DNA of 64,000 nt from Bacteroides acidifaciens (GCF_024623065.1 NZ_JANJZR010000004.1:62001-126000), one strand, 5' to 3'. Positions 15,923 to 26,230 are shown, counted from the stretch's first letter. Numbers and translations are program-made. The notes: generated by a model from the letters alone, not told the origin.

Positions 15923-18900
15923 ATGCAAAATTATTTTAGCATCCAATTTTTATGGGTGGTAAAGTCGCTTTGGCTAACCTCAAAAAAAATCCCATTATCT
16001 ATGAGACTATTAGTTTTGTTCTTAGTATGTTCTATCGGGCTGGGGTATGCGGCCGATAGTTACGCTCAGAAAGCTATGATTAGTATCGATGCCCGCAATC
16101 AGCGTGTAGAGGATATTCTGAAAGAGATTGAAGCACAGTCGGACTTTGACTTCTTCTTCAACAACAAGCATGTTGATTTGAATCGCCGTGTATCAGTCTC
16201 GGCTGATAAGAGTAATATTTTTAATGTATTACAAGAAGTCTTTGCCGGTACGAATGTGAAATATTCCGTGCTGGATAAGAAAATAATATTGTCTGTTGAA
16301 GCGCAATCATCACAACAGGAAAAGAAAGTAACAATATCGGGTATGGTACTGGACACTCATGGTGAACCGATAATTGGAGCCAGTGTATTGGAGAAAGGCG
16401 TACAGGGAAATGGAACGATTACAGACATTGACGGTGTCTTCAAACTTTCCGTATCTTCATCGAAAGCACTATTGGATATTTCCTATATCGGCTATCAGTC
16501 ACAGACTGTTGCGGTGCAGGTCGGTAAAAATCTAAAAATCATTTTACAGGAAGATTCCAAGCAATTGGAAGAAGTAGTCGTGGTAGGTTATGGAACACAG
16601 AGTAAAAAGACATTGACAGGTGCTGTCTCTATGGTGAATATGGGGGATGTAGAAATGAATACTGTTCCGAATGTATCTCGTGCATTGGCAGGTAAGGCTG
16701 CCGGATTTCGTGTAAATCAGATCTCTGCGCAACCTGGTGGTGAGGCTAAATTCCGTATTCGTGGTGAGACTTCTATTAGCGCGGGTAATGAACCCTTGTT
16801 TGTTATTGACGGTTTTCCAGTGTCGTCTTCCGGTAATTTAAGTTCGGGGAACGGCTATTATGAATCTGGTAATATTGATAATGTGTTGGAGTCTTTGAAT
16901 CCGGATGATATTGAATCAATTTCAGTATTGAAAGATGCCGCTTCTACGGCTATTTATGGAGCACGTGCCGGTCATGGAGTTGTTTTGATTACAACAAAAC
17001 GAGGTAAGAGTCAGAAGCCCAGAGTGACTTATTCCGGTATGGGATCTGTGCAGGTAGCCCGTTCGAATTATAAGATGCTTGATACTCGTATGTATATGGA
17101 TATGTACAACAAACAGCAGTATGAAGAATGGATGAAACTGAACGGTATGGGCATTTACGAAGGATACGTGACAAAGTCGGAAAAACCGACTCAGTATAAA
17201 CCGGCTTTCAATAATGACGAGATTTTGTTGGCAAGCGGTACCGATTGGTTGGATGCAGTGATGCGCAACGGTTATACGCAGCAACACAATCTTTCCGTGA
17301 ATGGCGGTACGGAGAAAACCCGTTATCTGGCTTCCGTCAACTATATGGATCAAGAAGGTATTGTGAAGAATAATGGCGTTAGCCGTTTTTCCGCTCGTTT
17401 GAATTTGGATCAGGAACTGAATGAATACGTTTCTTTCGGATTGACTGCCACATACACACAGAACAGATACGATAATGTTCCCTTGGGCGATGGACAGAAT
17501 GAATATTCCGGCGTGCTGACCGGTGCCATTGAATCCAATCCTACTATTCCTATTTATGATGCGGAAGGAAACTATTATATCGATCCGAAACGACCGTTTG
17601 TAGCCAATCCGGTATCGTTGTTGGAAATACAAGACAATACGGTGAAAGACCGTTTGATGGGTTCGGCATTCGTCTCAGTGAAACCTTTGAAAGAACTGGA
17701 AGTGAAACTGCAATTAGGGGCCGACCGCAGTTTTCAGAAACGTTCCAGCTACTTGCCTAAAACAACTTTGCAAGGAGCTAACAAGAACGGAAGAGCGGAT
17801 ATTTCTCAATCGACCAACACTACTTATCTGATGGAGTTGACAGCTCAATATGCGAAGAGTTTCGGCGACCATAATGTGAAAGTAATCGGTGGCTATTCGT
17901 TCCAGAAATTTAAGAATGATGGTTTTAGTGCCGGCAATTCGGATTTTTTGGTAGACGGGTTTGGTTACAATAGCTTAGGTTCGGGCAATTACAAGAAACC
18001 TTCCGTAGCTTCATGGGCTTCTATCAATAGTATTGCTTCGCTGTTTGCCCGTGCCAACTACTCTTATCAGGGAAGGTATTTGCTCGAAGCTACGTTACGT
18101 GCCGATGCCGCATCCAATTTTGCACCGGAAAACCGTTGGGGATATTTTCCTTCTGTATCGGCAGGTTGGATGATTAGTGAAGAAAACTTTATGAAAGGGG
18201 CTTCCAAATGGCTCTCTATGTTGAAGTTGAGAGCTTCTTATGGGCAAACCGGTAATTCCAACGTTGGTTATCGCATTTATGACTATTATGAGGTAGGCAA
18301 GAACTCTATTATAGGCGGAGCGGAGTCGACGGGAGTATATGCTTCGGATTTGGGAAACAAAAGCATTACATGGGAGACAACGACGGAATTTAACCTCGGA
18401 GTGGACTTCGGAATATTCAACAACCGCTTCAAGTTGGCAGCCGAATACTTCAAACGTAAGATTACAGACCTGCTCCGAACGGACAAGCCATTGCCTTTCT
18501 ATAACGAGATAAACAAAATCGCCGGAAATATAGGAGCCACGCAAAGTCAGGGTGTGGAAATCACTCTGAATACAGTGAATATTGTTACAAAAGATTTTGA
18601 GTGGGATACCACATTGACCTTGTCACATTATAACGACCGTTGGCTGAAACGCGACCCGAACTGGAAACCGAGAGCTTATGAGAAAGAAGACGACCCGATA
18701 CGTGCGTGGTGGGAATATGAAGCAATCGGCATCCTGCAACCGGGCGAAAAGGCTCCCGAAGCACAAAAAGACTTGGTACCAGGTATGATGAAACTGAAAG
18801 ACCAAGATGGAAACGGTGTGTTGGGAGATGAAGATAAAGTGTATATGGGTAATGGCGACCCCAAAATCATTTATGGTCTGAACAACTCGTTCCGCTACAA

Positions 18901-19309
18901 AAACTTCGACCTGAATATTTACTTCTACGGTGAAGCGGGCAGGAAGCGCGGAGCCAGCTATTACGAAGGATGGACACGCATGGATAACGGCATCAACGTT
19001 TCTACTTATGCATTGAAAGCATTCAACAGCAACAACCTTTCTGCTACAGACCCTACTTATGTAAGAGGGGGAAACGGTTGGGGCGATTATTACGTGAAAT
19101 CTATCTATTATGTTCGTTGCGGAAGTATAACGTTGGGATATAAAGTGCCGATTAGTCAAAAGATTGTGAACAATCTTCGGGTATACGTAGATGTGAACAA
19201 TCCGTTTGTGATTACCAACTGGACAGGTCTGGATCCTGAAACGGATAACGGAACATATGCATATCCGAATGTGACTTCTTATAATTTCGGTGTATCAATC
19301 TCTTTCTAA
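15923..19309 (+). CDS. SusC-like TonB-dependent transporter with STN signalling domain
   Basis: 1128 residues. Layout: signal region to about 49 (DSYAQ), STN domain (about 51-125, IDARNQRVEDILKEIEAQSD), carboxypeptidase-D-like beta domain (about 136-215, VTISGMVLDTHGEPIIGASV), TonB box (EEVVVVGYGTQ, 216-226), plug (RIRGETSISAGNEPLFVIDG) and a 22-strand barrel ending VTSYNFGVSISF. The terminal aromatic residue is the usual signal for barrel insertion. It imports oligosaccharide captured by SusD across the outer membrane, powered by TonB. The STN domain shows that it also signals to FecR. It starts with MQNYFSIQFLWVV, longer than a simple signal peptide, which is common in this subclass. Confidence 0.97.
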   Translation: MQNYFSIQFLWVVKSLWLTSKKIPLSMRLLVLFLVCSIGLGYAADSYAQKAMISIDARNQRVEDILKEIEAQSDFDFFFNNKHVDLNRRVSVSADKSNIFNVLQEVFAGTNVKYSVLDKKIILSVEAQSSQQEKKVTISGMVLDTHGEPIIGASVLEKGVQGNGTITDIDGVFKLSVSSSKALLDISYIGYQSQTVAVQVGKNLKIILQEDSKQLEEVVVVGYGTQSKKTLTGAVSMVNMGDVEMNTVPNVSRALAGKAAGFRVNQISAQPGGEAKFRIRGETSISAGNEPLFVIDGFPVSSSGNLSSGNGYYESGNIDNVLESLNPDDIESISVLKDAASTAIYGARAGHGVVLITTKRGKSQKPRVTYSGMGSVQVARSNYKMLDTRMYMDMYNKQQYEEWMKLNGMGIYEGYVTKSEKPTQYKPAFNNDEILLASGTDWLDAVMRNGYTQQHNLSVNGGTEKTRYLASVNYMDQEGIVKNNGVSRFSARLNLDQELNEYVSFGLTATYTQNRYDNVPLGDGQNEYSGVLTGAIESNPTIPIYDAEGNYYIDPKRPFVANPVSLLEIQDNTVKDRLMGSAFVSVKPLKELEVKLQLGADRSFQKRSSYLPKTTLQGANKNGRADISQSTNTTYLMELTAQYAKSFGDHNVKVIGGYSFQKFKNDGFSAGNSDFLVDGFGYNSLGSGNYKKPSVASWASINSIASLFARANYSYQGRYLLEATLRADAASNFAPENRWGYFPSVSAGWMISEENFMKGASKWLSMLKLRASYGQTGNSNVGYRIYDYYEVGKNSIIGGAESTGVYASDLGNKSITWETTTEFNLGVDFGIFNNRFKLAAEYFKRKITDLLRTDKPLPFYNEINKIAGNIGATQSQGVEITLNTVNIVTKDFEWDTTLTLSHYNDRWLKRDPNWKPRAYEKEDDPIRAWWEYEAIGILQPGEKAPEAQKDLVPGMMKLKDQDGNGVLGDEDKVYMGNGDPKIIYGLNNSFRYKNFDLNIYFYGEAGRKRGASYYEGWTRMDNGINVSTYALKAFNSNNLSATDPTYVRGGNGWGDYYVKSIYYVRCGSITLGYKVPISQKIVNNLRVYVDVNNPFVITNWTGLDPETDNGTYAYPNVTSYNFGVSISF

Positions 19310-19321
19310 TAAGTCGTAAAT

Positions 19322-20836
19322 ATGAAAAGGATAATTTATACAGCAATAGCAACACTCTTGTTTCTTGTTTCGTCTTGTACGTTGGAACAAGAAGTCTACA
19401 ATAAAATAAACCCGGGAATGTTCCCGCAAAACGCTGAAGATGTAAATGCGCTAGTCAATGCGAGCGCCTATCACGTGTTCTCCCCGTGGGGGATTTTTGA
19501 AGTGGCGGCAGGTTATGTGACGACTTCGGAAATGGTGACCGATTATGTGGAGAATACATGGGGATGGACTACCGTATACAATTCATACGAAGCCAACGAC
19601 TGGCACATCGACGGAGATTACCGCCGCGTGTATGACTACTCCCAATACTTGGCTTCCATGACGCTGACGATGGAACGTATCAAGAACGTAAATATGGATG
19701 AAACACTGAAAGCTCGTTATATGGCAGAGTTGAAATGCGGACGTGGCTTTCTTGCTTTCCTGATGTATGACATGTATGGTCCGATACCTATTGCCGATTT
19801 GGAAACGTTGCAGAAACCGGAAGCGGAGATTGTCATCCCCCGCTTGTCTGAAGAAGCGATGCGTGAATACATTGTTACTAATCTGAAGGAAGCGGCTGAC
19901 ATATTACCTTATAAATATGAAGATACGGATTACGGACGTTTTACGAAAGGGCTTGCCAACACACTGTTGCTGAAGTTTTATATGATGACCAGGCAGTGGG
20001 ACGAAGCGGAGAAAATAGGACGTGAACTGACCAAATCAGAATACGGTTATAAACTGGTAGACGATTATCATTCTTTGTTTTCTTTATCCGGAGAAAAGAA
20101 CTCGGAAGTCATCTTTTCTTGTGTAGCCGAAGCTGGTGTAATGGAGCAAAAATGGTTTGCACACGTATTGACATCTGATTATCCTGTGCCAGCCGGAATG
20201 GCAGTGACGGCATGGGGAGGATACAAAATATCATGGCCTGCCTACGAATCGTTTGATCCTAAAGATAAAAGACGGGAAAGAATTATCGGTGAGTATACCG
20301 GTACGAAAGGTGTATATCACAGTCGGGCTACCGACCGTGACGGGGGGACAACTGGTGTGCTCTTTTATGGCGCAATCCCGGTGAAGTATAAAATCGAAGG
20401 AGTGATAGGAGAACAGTGTGAAATAGATATGCCGATCTACCGTTATGCTGACGTATTGACTTTACTTTCGGAAGCAATTGTCCGCAATGGAAATAGTATC
20501 ACTCAGGAAGCGGTTGGTTTATTGAATCAGGTACGTGTAACCCATGGCGGACTGAAAGCCTGGCAATTGAGTGATTTCGCTTCCGTAGATGATTTCCTGG
20601 ACAAGTTGTTGGAAGAACGTGGGCATGAATTCTATTTTGAAGGTGTACGTAGACAGGATTTAATCCGTCATGGTAAATTCATAGAAGCGGCACTTGCCAA
20701 AGCGAGATTTGCCGGTCAGCCGACAGGTAAAATCGAAACGAAAGTGGACGGGCAATATAAATATGAGAAGTTCCCGTTGCCTACTCATTTGATTACTGAA
20801 GGACAAGGTCTTATAGTTCAAAACCCCGGTTATTAA
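19322..20836 (+). CDS. SusD/RagB-family glycan-binding lipoprotein
   Basis: 504 residues, 12 bp after SusC. The lipobox ends at Cys19 (FLVSSCTLEQE). The SusD fold is recognised by the N-terminal segment (YNKINPGMFPQNAEDVNALV), the helical TPR-like part (MAELKCGRGFLAFLMYDMYG) and the C-terminal FYFEGVRRQDLIRHGKF, a strong family hallmark. It sits over the SusC barrel at the cell surface as a lid and binds the incoming glycan; the specificity cannot be read from sequence. Confidence 0.97.
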   Translation: MKRIIYTAIATLLFLVSSCTLEQEVYNKINPGMFPQNAEDVNALVNASAYHVFSPWGIFEVAAGYVTTSEMVTDYVENTWGWTTVYNSYEANDWHIDGDYRRVYDYSQYLASMTLTMERIKNVNMDETLKARYMAELKCGRGFLAFLMYDMYGPIPIADLETLQKPEAEIVIPRLSEEAMREYIVTNLKEAADILPYKYEDTDYGRFTKGLANTLLLKFYMMTRQWDEAEKIGRELTKSEYGYKLVDDYHSLFSLSGEKNSEVIFSCVAEAGVMEQKWFAHVLTSDYPVPAGMAVTAWGGYKISWPAYESFDPKDKRRERIIGEYTGTKGVYHSRATDRDGGTTGVLFYGAIPVKYKIEGVIGEQCEIDMPIYRYADVLTLLSEAIVRNGNSITQEAVGLLNQVRVTHGGLKAWQLSDFASVDDFLDKLLEERGHEFYFEGVRRQDLIRHGKFIEAALAKARFAGQPTGKIETKVDGQYKYEKFPLPTHLITEGQGLIVQNPGY

Positions 20837-20851
20837 AAAAAGGAGAGTATT

Positions 20852-22162
20852 ATGAAACATTTATTATATAGTCTGGTAGGTATTTTGTTACTTGCCGGAT
20901 GCAAAGAGGACAAGTATAATGTGATTGTTCCCATGTCGGATATTTACCTGAGTGCGCCTCAGGATGGAACGACTATTGATTTGAATGATTTGTCAACCGA
21001 TGAATATAACTTCTCTTGGGATAAGTCTTTGGAGAAAGGTGCCAAACTAATTCTTTGTGCTACAAGAGACTTTAAAAATCCGGTGAAGGTCGATGCAGGT
21101 AAATCGACTTCTTTTACCATGTCCGTATTGGCTGCCGATCAATATTTCTCCCGGTTAGGAATAAAAGCCGGTCAGGAAGCGCTGTTGTATTGGACTGTTA
21201 AAGAGACTGGCAATACTACGGCTGCTGCGTCGGATGTGCATACGATTCATGTGAAACGTATGTCTACCAAGTTATTACAACCTGAGGATATGACTGAGAT
21301 TGCTTTGGCTGAAGATAAACCGGAAACTGCCGTACAGTTTGAATGGGATACGGAAGGAATGGCGGAATCAACTTCGTATTCGCTCTGTCTGTCACTTGAT
21401 CCTGAAATGAAACAGACTGTGGCCGAGCAAAGTGTAGGTGTCGTAAAAGGCAAATCCTCTCTGACTCACGAAGAACTTCAGACATTACTCGACCAACTTT
21501 CTATCAAACGTTGGACATCCAACGCTATATATTGGAATGTGAAGACTGACGGCGGACAACTGGTGTCACGTTCTTCCGGAGTATTGAATATGACGGAAAT
21601 GATGCGCTTCATTGACGTTCGCGGTGATGAGAAAATAACCTATCGTGTGGCACGTATTCCTTATAGAGACGGGACCTCACTGGTTTGGCTGGCGGATAAT
21701 CTGCGGACGACCAAGTATCCTGACGGAACCGACATTGAAGCAAATAACTATAAGGAGACACCGGCATCCTTTGGAGAAGGAAGGGTGAAAGCATACGGAG
21801 TTCATTATCATTATGACATCCGCGACAGGATAGCTCCTGCTGGATGGCGTCTACCGACTATGCAGGAATATAAGACTCTGTTTATCGAAGCAGGGATGGC
21901 CGAAGGGCAATGGAATGTATTGAAAGACCCTGAATATTATGAGTCAGTGAAAGGGCAGGCTCATCTGAATGACTGGAAATTCAATTTGTGCGCTTCCGGT
22001 CAGTGGGTGGAACCGAATATCAATAATCACACCGGGCCATATTGCTATTTGTTGGTGACCGATAATGCGGAGCATGCATGTATGCTTCATGACGGTGGAG
22101 CGACATTGTATACTCCCTGGACAACGGGAGCTCCTGCACGTTTTATCTTTAATGAAAATTAA
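20852..22162 (+). CDS. SusE-position surface lipoprotein with C-terminal FISUMP domain
   Basis: 436 residues, 15 bp after SusD. Lipobox Cys17 (LLLAGCKEDK); the acidic residues straight after the Cys match the surface-export signal of Bacteroides lipoproteins. The N-terminal half has SusE-like immunoglobulin-type repeats (IYLSAPQDGTTIDLNDLSTD, YNFSWDKSLEKGAKLILCAT). The C-terminal part (about 260-430) is a FISUMP-type domain: VWLADNLRTTKYPDGTDI and APAGWRLPTMQEYKTLF are its hallmarks. It probably binds glycan at the surface next to SusCD. The fusion of a SusE-like front and a FISUMP end is notable. Confidence 0.8.
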   Translation: MKHLLYSLVGILLLAGCKEDKYNVIVPMSDIYLSAPQDGTTIDLNDLSTDEYNFSWDKSLEKGAKLILCATRDFKNPVKVDAGKSTSFTMSVLAADQYFSRLGIKAGQEALLYWTVKETGNTTAAASDVHTIHVKRMSTKLLQPEDMTEIALAEDKPETAVQFEWDTEGMAESTSYSLCLSLDPEMKQTVAEQSVGVVKGKSSLTHEELQTLLDQLSIKRWTSNAIYWNVKTDGGQLVSRSSGVLNMTEMMRFIDVRGDEKITYRVARIPYRDGTSLVWLADNLRTTKYPDGTDIEANNYKETPASFGEGRVKAYGVHYHYDIRDRIAPAGWRLPTMQEYKTLFIEAGMAEGQWNVLKDPEYYESVKGQAHLNDWKFNLCASGQWVEPNINNHTGPYCYLLVTDNAEHACMLHDGGATLYTPWTTGAPARFIFNEN

Positions 22163-22190
22163 TCAGGTGAAAATTAAAAGTATATCAATC

Positions 22191-23756
22191 ATGTTAATCA
22201 ATATAAAGAAAACTATGACCCTATTATCTACCTTATTATTAAGTATTATGTGTAGCTTTTGTTCTGATACGATAGATGTGTATGCAGGACAGTATGGAGA
22301 GGAAGAGGGTACGAATGAACCGGAAACTCCGGAAGTTGTAGGTAAAATCATACCTATCGAGCCATTGAGAAATCCCGATAGAGGATTTCATTTGGAATGC
22401 AATCTGCTTGCCGATGAGATGAAGAGTCCGTATAATGAATATGAGGTCTACGGTGAGGACTTATATACGAAGAAAGTAGAGCAGTTCGATGCGAAAGATG
22501 ATAATCTGACTCTTGTGCAGCAGTATATTTATCTGACCAAGTGGGTGAGTAAAGACCTTGATGATGAGGCTTTGGATAATATCCGCAAGGTGTTTGAGTT
22601 GATGAAAGCGCAGGGATATAAAGCCATTCTTCGTTTTGCATACAATCATGCGGGGCTTAATACGTCTGGCGGTGAATCTAAACAATGGATTCTTAGGCAT
22701 ATTGAACAACTGACTCCTTTGTTGAATGAATATATCGGTCAGATCGCTACGGTGCAAGTTGGTTTTATCGGTGCTTGGGGAGAGTGGCATACGTCTCCGT
22801 TGGTGAATGATCAGGATGCAAAAAATGCAATTGTCAGTGCGTTGCTAAGGGCTTTGCCTGTTCCGTATTGTGTAGAAATGCGTTATCCGAGCCATAAGAA
22901 AGCACTGACATTGGAGCAAGAAGAATATCGCGGACGTATCGGTTATGCGAACGATTATTTTACGGCCGGTGAACATTCTCACGCACCGGGCAATGATTTT
23001 GTTCCTAATACGGATGATTATAAGCAGATAACAGAAGAAGTAAAAGCGAATAACTTCTATATGAGTGGTGAAATCCCTTATGATGAAGATACTGAATGGG
23101 GATTGTCTGCACTGATTACTCCGATGAAGTCGTTGCGTATTTTGCGTGAGCACCGTTATTCGGCTTTTGATGTGACACAGAATTTTGCTTTGAATATCAT
23201 GAGCTGGAAGCAAGTGAAAGTATATCCGTCTTTATTGAATGATAATAACATTCTCTTTGATGAGAGTTATTTTAAGGATGCCGAAGGCAATGACGTAGTC
23301 CGTTCATTCTATGAATTTGTGCGCGACCATTTGGGCTATCGTCTGAATCTCCAAAGTGAATCGAAAGTAGAGGCAAAGGATGGAAATCTGGAATATGACC
23401 TGACGATAACCAATACAGGATTTGCTACGGTGATTAACCCGAAAGAGGTTTATTTAGTGCTTGTTTCCGGTGACGGTCAGGTGGTAAAAGAGATAAAACT
23501 GGATGTAGAGCCGAAAAACTGGATTCCTTCTACCAATGAAGAACCGAATAAGGCGGCGGAGTATTCCATAAAAGGAAGTACGGCTGCCGGATTGAGCGGG
23601 ACATATAAGGTAGGAATCTGGATGCCGGAGAAAGTTGACGATTTGAAATACAATCCGGTTTATGCCATAAAGTTTGCTCTGACAGAGAAACTGACTCATT
23701 GGTATGATGATGCAGGAAAGTATGCCGTGAATATTTTTGGTGAGGTTACATTCTGA
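22191..23756 (+). CDS. DUF4874/DUF4832 putative glycoside hydrolase lipoprotein
   Basis: 521 residues from the ATG at 22191, 28 bp after the SusE-like gene; the frame is open further upstream but overlaps that gene. Signal peptide with lipobox at Cys21 or Cys24 (LLLSIMCSFCSD). The N-terminal domain (IEPLRNPDRGFHLECN, then VQQYIYLTKWVSK) is DUF4874, a TIM-barrel-like region. It continues with VGFIGAWGEWHTSP, whose Glu is a candidate catalytic acid, and VPYCVEMRYPSHK. DUF4832 follows (GYANDYFTAGEHSHAPGND, AFDVTQNFALNIMSWKQ) and the end is a beta sandwich. No activity is established for the family as far as I know. Its place between SusE and GH35 argues for a glycan-cleaving role. Confidence 0.8.
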   Translation: MLINIKKTMTLLSTLLLSIMCSFCSDTIDVYAGQYGEEEGTNEPETPEVVGKIIPIEPLRNPDRGFHLECNLLADEMKSPYNEYEVYGEDLYTKKVEQFDAKDDNLTLVQQYIYLTKWVSKDLDDEALDNIRKVFELMKAQGYKAILRFAYNHAGLNTSGGESKQWILRHIEQLTPLLNEYIGQIATVQVGFIGAWGEWHTSPLVNDQDAKNAIVSALLRALPVPYCVEMRYPSHKKALTLEQEEYRGRIGYANDYFTAGEHSHAPGNDFVPNTDDYKQITEEVKANNFYMSGEIPYDEDTEWGLSALITPMKSLRILREHRYSAFDVTQNFALNIMSWKQVKVYPSLLNDNNILFDESYFKDAEGNDVVRSFYEFVRDHLGYRLNLQSESKVEAKDGNLEYDLTITNTGFATVINPKEVYLVLVSGDGQVVKEIKLDVEPKNWIPSTNEEPNKAAEYSIKGSTAAGLSGTYKVGIWMPEKVDDLKYNPVYAIKFALTEKLTHWYDDAGKYAVNIFGEVTF

Positions 23757-23768
23757 TAAAGATTGATG

Positions 23769-23816
23769 AATACTCCGGTCGGACGGATAAACTTTAGTGA
23801 GGCCGACCGGAGTATT
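23769..23816 (+). terminator. Strong hairpin between the DUF4832 gene and GH35
   Basis: AATACTCCGGTCGG (23769-23782) and CCGACCGGAGTATT (23803-23816) form a perfect 14-bp stem starting 12 bases after the stop codon. The T run after it is weak (TAATATTTAT), so it may be a partial terminator or an mRNA-end stabiliser that lowers downstream GH expression. Confidence 0.6.
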
Positions 23817-23838
23817 TAATATTTATGATATAGTTTGA

Positions 23839-26172
23839 ATGAAGATGAATAAAAATCGAAATAAGGTATTTATTATACTTAACTTAATTGTATCATTTTT
23901 TATTTCTGCCTGTTCCGCCCCCACGGAACAGGTTAAAATAGCAAACGGTACTTTTAATATCAACGGAAAAGATGTGCAACTGATTTGCGGAGAAATGCAC
24001 TATTCCCGTATTCCACGCGAGTATTGGCGTGACCGTCTGCATAGGGCACGTGCAATGGGGTTGAACACTGTCTCTGCCTATGTCTTCTGGAATTTCCACG
24101 AACGGCAGCCGGGTGAGTTTGACTTCAGCGGGCAGGCGGATATAGCCGAATTTGTACGTACTGCACAAGAAGAAGGTTTGTATGTCATTCTTCGTCCCGG
24201 CCCATACGTGTGTGCAGAATGGGATTTTGGCGGCTATCCTTCATGGCTTCTGAAAGAGAAGGATCTGGTTTATCGCAGCAAAGACCCTCGTTTCTTGTCC
24301 TATTGCGAGCGATATATCAAGGAACTCGGCAAGCAATTGTCCCCTCTGACTATCAACAATGGCGGTAATATTATTATGGTGCAGGTAGAAAATGAATACG
24401 GTTCGTATGCGGCAGATAAAGAATACCTCACCGCTATCCGTGATATGCTTCAGGAGGCTGGATTCAATGTTCCGTTGTTCACCTGTGACGGTGGCGGACA
24501 AGTGGAAGCCGGACATATTGACGGTGCATTGCCTACTTTGAACGGTGTATTCGGCGAAGATATATTTAAGATTGTAGACAAATATCATCCGGGGGGTCCA
24601 TACTTTGTGGCGGAGTTTTATCCGGCCTGGTTTGATGAATGGGGAAAACGCCATTCATCCGTAGCCTATGAGCGCCCTGCCGAACAATTGGATTGGATGT
24701 TGAGCCATGGCGTATCTGTCAGCATGTATATGTTCCACGGAGGAACAAATTTCTGGTACATGAATGGTGCTAATACCAGCGGTGGATTCCGTCCCCAGCC
24801 TACCAGTTACGATTATGACGCTCCGCTTGGAGAATGGGGTAACTGCTATCCGAAATATCATGCATTCAGAGAAGTGATTCAGAAATACCTGCCCGAGGGG
24901 ACTGTATTGCCGGAAGTGCCCGCCGATAATCCGACCACTACTTTCGCTACAGTCGAATTAAAGGAAAGTGCTCCTTTGACTACCACTTTTCATCAGACTA
25001 CACAATCGGAAGAGGTACTGTCAATGGAAGATGTAGGAATGGATTTCGGATATATCCACTATCAGACTACAATCAATACACCGGGAAAACAAAAGCTGAT
25101 TATTCAGGATTTGCGTGATTATGCTGTTATCCTGGTAGACGGCAGACAAGTGGCCAGTCTTGACCGCCGTTATAATCAGAACAGCACGACACTGGACATT
25201 CATAAAGTTCCCGCTACACTGGAGATTTTGGTTGAAAATACCGGACGTGTCAATTATGGTCCCGATATCCTTTTTAACCGTAAAGGGATTACAAGTCAGG
25301 TGCTTTGGGGAAATGATAAATTGACAGGCTGGTCCATCACCCCGCTTCCACTTTATAAAGAAGAGGTATCTTCTCTGGCTTTCGGAAAAGAAATCAAAGG
25401 CGTTCCGGCATTTCACAGGGGAACGTTCATGATAGAAAAAGAAGGCGATTGCTTTGTTGATATGAGCCAGTGGGGTAAAGGGGCTGTTTGGGTAAACGGT
25501 AAATCGTTGGGACGTTTCTGGAATGTCGGCCCTCAACAGACTCTCTATATACCTGCTCCCTGGCTGAAAACAGGCGAGAATGAGATTGTTGTTTTCGAAA
25601 TGGAAGATACGGGAAAGAGGAGTTTACGGGGATTGGATAAACCGGTACTTGACAGTTTGGGCGTGGATAAAAACAAGCCGGAGAAACAGCTACGCAACCA
25701 GACAGGCAATCCGATTCTGGAAGAAGGAGATATTTTGCTGAAAACCACCTTAACAGAGACGAACGACTGGCAGCAATTTGATTTGCCGGTTGTGAGCACT
25801 TTGCGCCATTTTTGCATTGAAACACTTTCTTCATATACGGAAGACAACCAGGCATGCATTTCGGAAGTTGACTTGTTGGATGACAAGGGGCAACCGGTGG
25901 ATAAGACCAAATGGGAAGTTGTTTATGTAAGTAGCGAGCAGGCAGACAAGAATCTGGGCGTGGCGGAGAATTTGTTCGATGGGGATATTTCTTCATTCTG
26001 GCATACTGATCCGGCAACGGAATCCGGACAGCCGCACCGTATCATTATTGACTTAAAGGAAATCTATAAAATATCAGCCCTTCGTCTCAAAGTCCGTAAA
26101 GGTTCTTTCTTGTCAGGGAAGGTAAAAGAGATAAATGTATATGGTCGTCCGCAATTCTTCTTGTTTCATTGA
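23839..26172 (+). CDS. GH35 beta-galactosidase with C-terminal F5/8-type domain
   Basis: 777 residues. Lipobox Cys25 (FFISACSAPTE) gives an outer-membrane or periplasmic lipoprotein. The TIM barrel begins LICGEMHYSRIPREYWRDRL, typical of GH35. Acid/base Glu186 lies in VQVENEYGSY and the nucleophile Glu259 in FVAEFYPAWFDEWG. Substrate-loop motifs MYMFHGGTNFWYMNG and YDYDAPLGEWG are intact. Beta-sandwich domains follow and the last 150 residues (NLGVAENLFDGDISSFWHTD) are an F5/8 type C/CBM32-like module, often a galactose binder. It removes terminal beta-galactose. Start MKMNKNRNKVFIIL at 23839. Confidence 0.95.
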   Translation: MKMNKNRNKVFIILNLIVSFFISACSAPTEQVKIANGTFNINGKDVQLICGEMHYSRIPREYWRDRLHRARAMGLNTVSAYVFWNFHERQPGEFDFSGQADIAEFVRTAQEEGLYVILRPGPYVCAEWDFGGYPSWLLKEKDLVYRSKDPRFLSYCERYIKELGKQLSPLTINNGGNIIMVQVENEYGSYAADKEYLTAIRDMLQEAGFNVPLFTCDGGGQVEAGHIDGALPTLNGVFGEDIFKIVDKYHPGGPYFVAEFYPAWFDEWGKRHSSVAYERPAEQLDWMLSHGVSVSMYMFHGGTNFWYMNGANTSGGFRPQPTSYDYDAPLGEWGNCYPKYHAFREVIQKYLPEGTVLPEVPADNPTTTFATVELKESAPLTTTFHQTTQSEEVLSMEDVGMDFGYIHYQTTINTPGKQKLIIQDLRDYAVILVDGRQVASLDRRYNQNSTTLDIHKVPATLEILVENTGRVNYGPDILFNRKGITSQVLWGNDKLTGWSITPLPLYKEEVSSLAFGKEIKGVPAFHRGTFMIEKEGDCFVDMSQWGKGAVWVNGKSLGRFWNVGPQQTLYIPAPWLKTGENEIVVFEMEDTGKRSLRGLDKPVLDSLGVDKNKPEKQLRNQTGNPILEEGDILLKTTLTETNDWQQFDLPVVSTLRHFCIETLSSYTEDNQACISEVDLLDDKGQPVDKTKWEVVYVSSEQADKNLGVAENLFDGDISSFWHTDPATESGQPHRIIIDLKEIYKISALRLKVRKGSFLSGKVKEINVYGRPQFFLFH

Positions 26173-26230
26173 TTTACTTGTTTCATTGATTAAAAATGTA
26201 CATGAGATGAGAAATATGATTTCTATTTGC

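Noticed and set aside
22065-22190. Upstream start for the DUF4874/DUF4832 protein inside the SusE-like gene
   Set aside because: The added residues are not signal-like, whereas the ATG at 22191 gives a proper lipoprotein signal peptide.
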